59,335 nt of DNA, from contig WTXG01000222.1 of assembly GCA_022496185.1 (NCBI GenBank), positions 1-59,335 on the forward strand, in the 5' to 3' direction. Shown piece by piece: positions 56,943 through 59,335 of the stretch. Every line of letters starts with the position of its first letter. The first letter of the stretch is position 1. The notes beneath the pieces were generated by a model. That model was not told the origin of the DNA and ran no database searches. It saw nothing but the letters and a program-made list of their open reading frames with translations. This DNA is from Multifurca ochricompacta (taxonomy: Eukaryota > Basidiomycota > Agaricomycetes > Russulales > Russulaceae). Made by a program: the position numbers and the translations under genes.

Positions 56943-57477
56943 ACTCCACCACATGGATAGAGGATCTATTTATTGCATCTTGGGGCCTCCTTAACGCAGC
57001 GATCTCACCACAGTCAACAGAAAATTGATCATTGTCCTTGTTCTTTGGATTAAATCATAATAACAGTAGCTTCATGAAAAATGGAAGCATACCGGCTGTT
57101 GAGATGGGCTGCTAGCGACTGGATTGTTGGGGCTCCTGATCTAATGATTATGATAAGATAATCTAAAGTGCATCAGATAGTTGATTCAGAGACATTGCAC
57201 ACACAACACATTCCTTCTTTCTTGTCACATTTAAATAACTATATTTATTCTACTTAATGTCATGCTCCTCTGAGCAGTATAAAAGGTTGCTACTCTGTAA
57301 GCGTTCACTTCAGTTTTGACCACATAAACTGAACTGAGTACTAGTTAGTTTATCTTATCTCTTGTCTTTACTATATTTAGCTAACGCTTATCTGCTATCT
57401 AAATAGGTAAAGATTCTATATTGGGGGAGTTTTGGTGGCTTAATTACAAGATTAAAGCTCATTTATTCAATGCTGTC
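56943..57477. other. 5' region of the hAT element, nothing certain
   Basis: Host-transposon DNA upstream of the transposase. It includes a TATAAAAGG (about 57279) and a TGTTGGGG (about 57125) that could belong to a solo LTR, but I found no matching end or target duplication. Confidence 0.4.
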
Positions 57478-57802
57478 TATGCCGTCTAATGCCGTCTACG
57501 GCCGTTTTTTGACAGGTTTGGACGGCGTTTGCTGTACCCGTAACCGTCCGTCTCGATTATTGACTTGAGCTGGTACAGTATGGGTACGGCACCGTCATAC
57601 CGTAGGGTACGGGTACGGCGCGCAGCCCTAATAAATAGACAAAGTTGTTCCTCCACGACACTACCAGATGTCATCTACGCAACCTCCAGGGAGCAGGGAT
57701 TTCCCAGGATGAAAGTTCTCTGGGGAAGAAAGCAAACCACATTGGGCCCATCTGTCAAGCATGAACACTCCTCCAAAGCATAATCCATAAAATGGTCCAT
57801 AA

Positions 57803-58471
57803 TGTTGACACAGGATGTGTCTGGAGATGCTTCAGGCATCTAAGGTTCGCTTCAGCTGTAGATTAGATTAGATTAGATTTCGGAGTATCGGACTTTTTAT
57901 GTTATCTTTATTACATTTCTTTCTCACCTTACTCAGCTGATTAGTGATGGACTTAGTAATGCGCAGTAAGCATGTGATATCTCATTGGCCAATAGCCTTT
58001 ATCCCTCTCTGTTTATTGTCCAGCACTTGTGGACTTATTCCCAGTGCGCACAGACCATTTCCCCTGGCCCCATGGGTATATAAGGGTGTCTGTTTCATCT
58101 CTTTCACTTCAGAGTTTCTTCAACCTCTGAAGTGTAAGTCTTACTATAACTTCTACTTTCCTTTTGTTAGAATACAGCCACAGCACGCAGCCACATAGAT
58201 ACTGGAGATGGCGGCCTGAGATCAATCATATCGAGGCTGTCCTACACAATGCACGAGGTGTCGTGCAAATTTCTTTACTTTATTATAGGACTATTTGCAT
58301 AGTTAGTGTCCTCAGTCTTTCTGTTCCAAAGACTGAGGTCAGTATCATTCTCTTCATAGCTACATTGTCTTTTACTAATTCTTTCTGTAGCTACTTGCTT
58401 TTCTAGGTATTACCTAGCAATATAGTCTTTCTGTTCCAAAGACTGAGCTACTCGCTTTTCTAGCTCTTACA
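57803..58471 (+). repeat. 5' LTR of the second copia element (ends inferred)
   Basis: TGTTGACAC...CTCTTACA, with TATATAAG at 58077-58084. The 3' end is set by the primer-binding site beginning GATTATGAGACC. Two copies of a TCTTTCTGTTCCAAAGACTG block lie at 58315 and 58425. Confidence 0.6.
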
Positions 58472-58482
58472 GATTATGAGAC
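58472..58482 (+). promoter_or_regulatory. Primer-binding site of the second copia element (elongator tRNA-Met type)
   Basis: GATTATGAGAC is the complement of GUCUCAUAAUC, the anticodon region of elongator tRNA-Met. This suggests half-tRNA priming as in the first copia element but with a different tRNA. Confidence 0.6.
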
Positions 58483-58545
58483 CTGAGTTTCTCTAAATTG
58501 AACCAGAATACATACCAGACAGAAAACCACCATGCACCATAAACA

Positions 58546-59235
58546 ATGAGTTCCCCAATCAGCACAGCGGCACCCAAAGCGGCAGCAGCACCGTCTACAA
58601 AAGGAGCACATCAATATGACATACCATACTTGGAAGAAGATGGTGGCAATTTCACGTTCTGGAAGTACAGAGTTCAAATGGTCTTGAAACTGTGGAGATT
58701 GTGGTCCGTGGTTGATGGATCAGAGCCTCAGCCAAATCCTACAGCACCTCCTGAAGCACAGGAGGAATGGGCATTCAAAGATAGCAAAGCGCAAGCACAG
58801 ATATCATTAACTCTCAAGGATGAACCCCTAAGTACTGTCCTATATGCAAAGATGGCCAAGGAATGCTGGGATAAGTTATTAGTCCACTATGAAGGCAAAG
58901 GAGAACAAAAGATAGTCTACCTTATCAATGACGTCTTCCGCTCCACCCTCTTGGACACAGAATCCCTGGAGCCCCAGATAAATGCCATAGTCAGGGCTGC
59001 CCATACAATTTCCAACATTGGCTTACCACTGGATGACAAGCTCATCGCCTTTGCAATCATTTCCTCACTCCCAACCTCTCTATCCACCTTAAAAACCATC
59101 CTTTCCATGACAAATCCCTCTTCCCTCACTGTTGAACACGTTAAGTCACAGATAATCCTTGACAAACAGTGCTGCATCCAAGAATCGGGCCTTGGCGCGA
59201 CTGCTTACTTCATGCACTCAGCAAAAAGCAGCTAA
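58546..59235 (+). pseudogene. Gag of the second copia element, frameshifted
   Basis: 229 residues, MSSPISTAAPKAAAAPSTKG, then a UBN2-type Gag core (GGNFTFWKYRVQMVLKLW, WAFKDSKAQAQISL, CWDKLLVHYEGKG, LSTLKTILSM). It ends early at TAA 59233-59235. The next frame continues with Lys-rich sequence and a zinc knuckle (WCTHCKKRGHVVEECW) up to the window end. One extra A in the run at 59223-59227 would explain the break. Confidence 0.8.
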
Positions 59236-59335
59236 AAAAGGAAAAGGAAAGTCAGAAGAGGACAAGCCAAAGAAATGGTGTACTCACTGTAAAAAGCGTG
59301 GGCATGTGGTGGAAGAATGTTGGAAGCTCAAGAAG

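Larger units (their letters stand above)
33634..57630 (-). mobile_element. 24 kb hAT DNA transposon hosting nested retroelements
   Basis: Terminal inverted repeats TAGGGCTGCGCGCCGT at 33634-33649 and, inverted, at 57615-57630. The 8-bp target duplication ATAAATAG sits at 33626-33633 and 57631-57638. Both subterminal zones are crowded with ACGG/CCGT motifs (33650-33800 and 57478-57612). A hAT transposase gene (51689-55200) lies inside on the minus strand. The original element is perhaps 5-6 kb; the rest is chromovirus C, copia, solo LTRs and smaller hAT elements inserted later. The target duplication lies in a TATA-box-like sequence of what looks like another secreted-peptide locus. Confidence 0.85.
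57803..59335 (+). mobile_element. Second copia-type element, 5' part
   Basis: Putative LTR 57803-58471, primer-binding site, and gag start; the window ends inside gag. It lies 170 bp outside the 24 kb hAT element. The 3' LTR is not in the window, so the target duplication cannot be checked. Confidence 0.8.

Noticed and set aside
57125..57440. Possible solo LTR with a TATAAAAGG box
   Set aside because: No matching terminus or target duplication could be found.
33634..57630. Starship-like giant mobile element with cargo
   Set aside because: No tyrosine recombinase (DUF3435) captain; the ends, 8-bp duplication and transposase are hAT, and the cargo consists of later transposon insertions.

Overview
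The window looks like a repeat-rich chromosomal segment of a filamentous basidiomycete, most likely an Agaricomycete. This rests on short (56-79 nt) GT-AG introns with CTGAT-type branch points, TATA boxes 75-125 nt upstream of small secreted-peptide genes, a basidiomycete-style F-box gene, and an abundance of chromoviruses (Ty3), copia (Ty1) and hAT elements. No bacterial or viral gene organisation is present. All coordinates and alignments were read by eye.

Host genes are few. Eight small secreted-peptide genes share a leader of the M(Q)FIKxxxALSLAA type. Two are mirror copies in a 4.7 kb inverted repeat (934-1152 and 3547-3765), one lies at 5.0 kb, two at 25-26.4 kb, and three more divergent ones at 29.95-33.2 kb. 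Most carry an intron at or just after a Kex2-like Lys-Arg, and the exon encoding the mature peptide evolves much faster than the leader or the intron. One F-box gene (27.3-28.7 kb) and an ankyrin-repeat pseudogene (5.9 kb) complete the host set.

The rest is nested mobile DNA. Nest 1 (8028-23899) is chromovirus A, target duplication CCGGG. It was split by a younger complete chromovirus B (8828-16302, CAGTG) and by two non-autonomous hAT elements (20088-21236 and 22172-23142), the second of which holds a copia LTR. Nest 2 (33634-57630) is a single hAT DNA transposon of 24 kb, 8-bp target duplication ATAAATAG, with its own intron-rich transposase (51689-55200). It was inflated by chromovirus C (34041-48936), whose 3' LTR is split by a small hAT element, itself split by a copia element (34413-40447). 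It also carries a 1.15 kb solo LTR, a copia solo LTR split by another hAT that is split again, and a hAT element with a 0.9 kb minisatellite (55228-56942). A further copia element starts at 57803 and runs off the window.

Four results stand out. (i) All three chromoviruses have a primer-binding site exactly complementary to 11 nt of their own LTR, 35-36 nt downstream of the TATA box and 2 nt from the LTR end, the Tf1-type self-priming layout. (ii) All three carry an extra domain or ORF after the chromodomain with a common architecture and an acidic, SUMO-interaction-like tail; in B it also has four zinc knuckles. (iii) Every LTR-pair difference I found (11 of 11), and all 12 premature stops (all TGA where CGA is expected), fit C-to-T decay at CpG. 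(iv) The secreted-peptide genes show a hypervariable mature-peptide exon.
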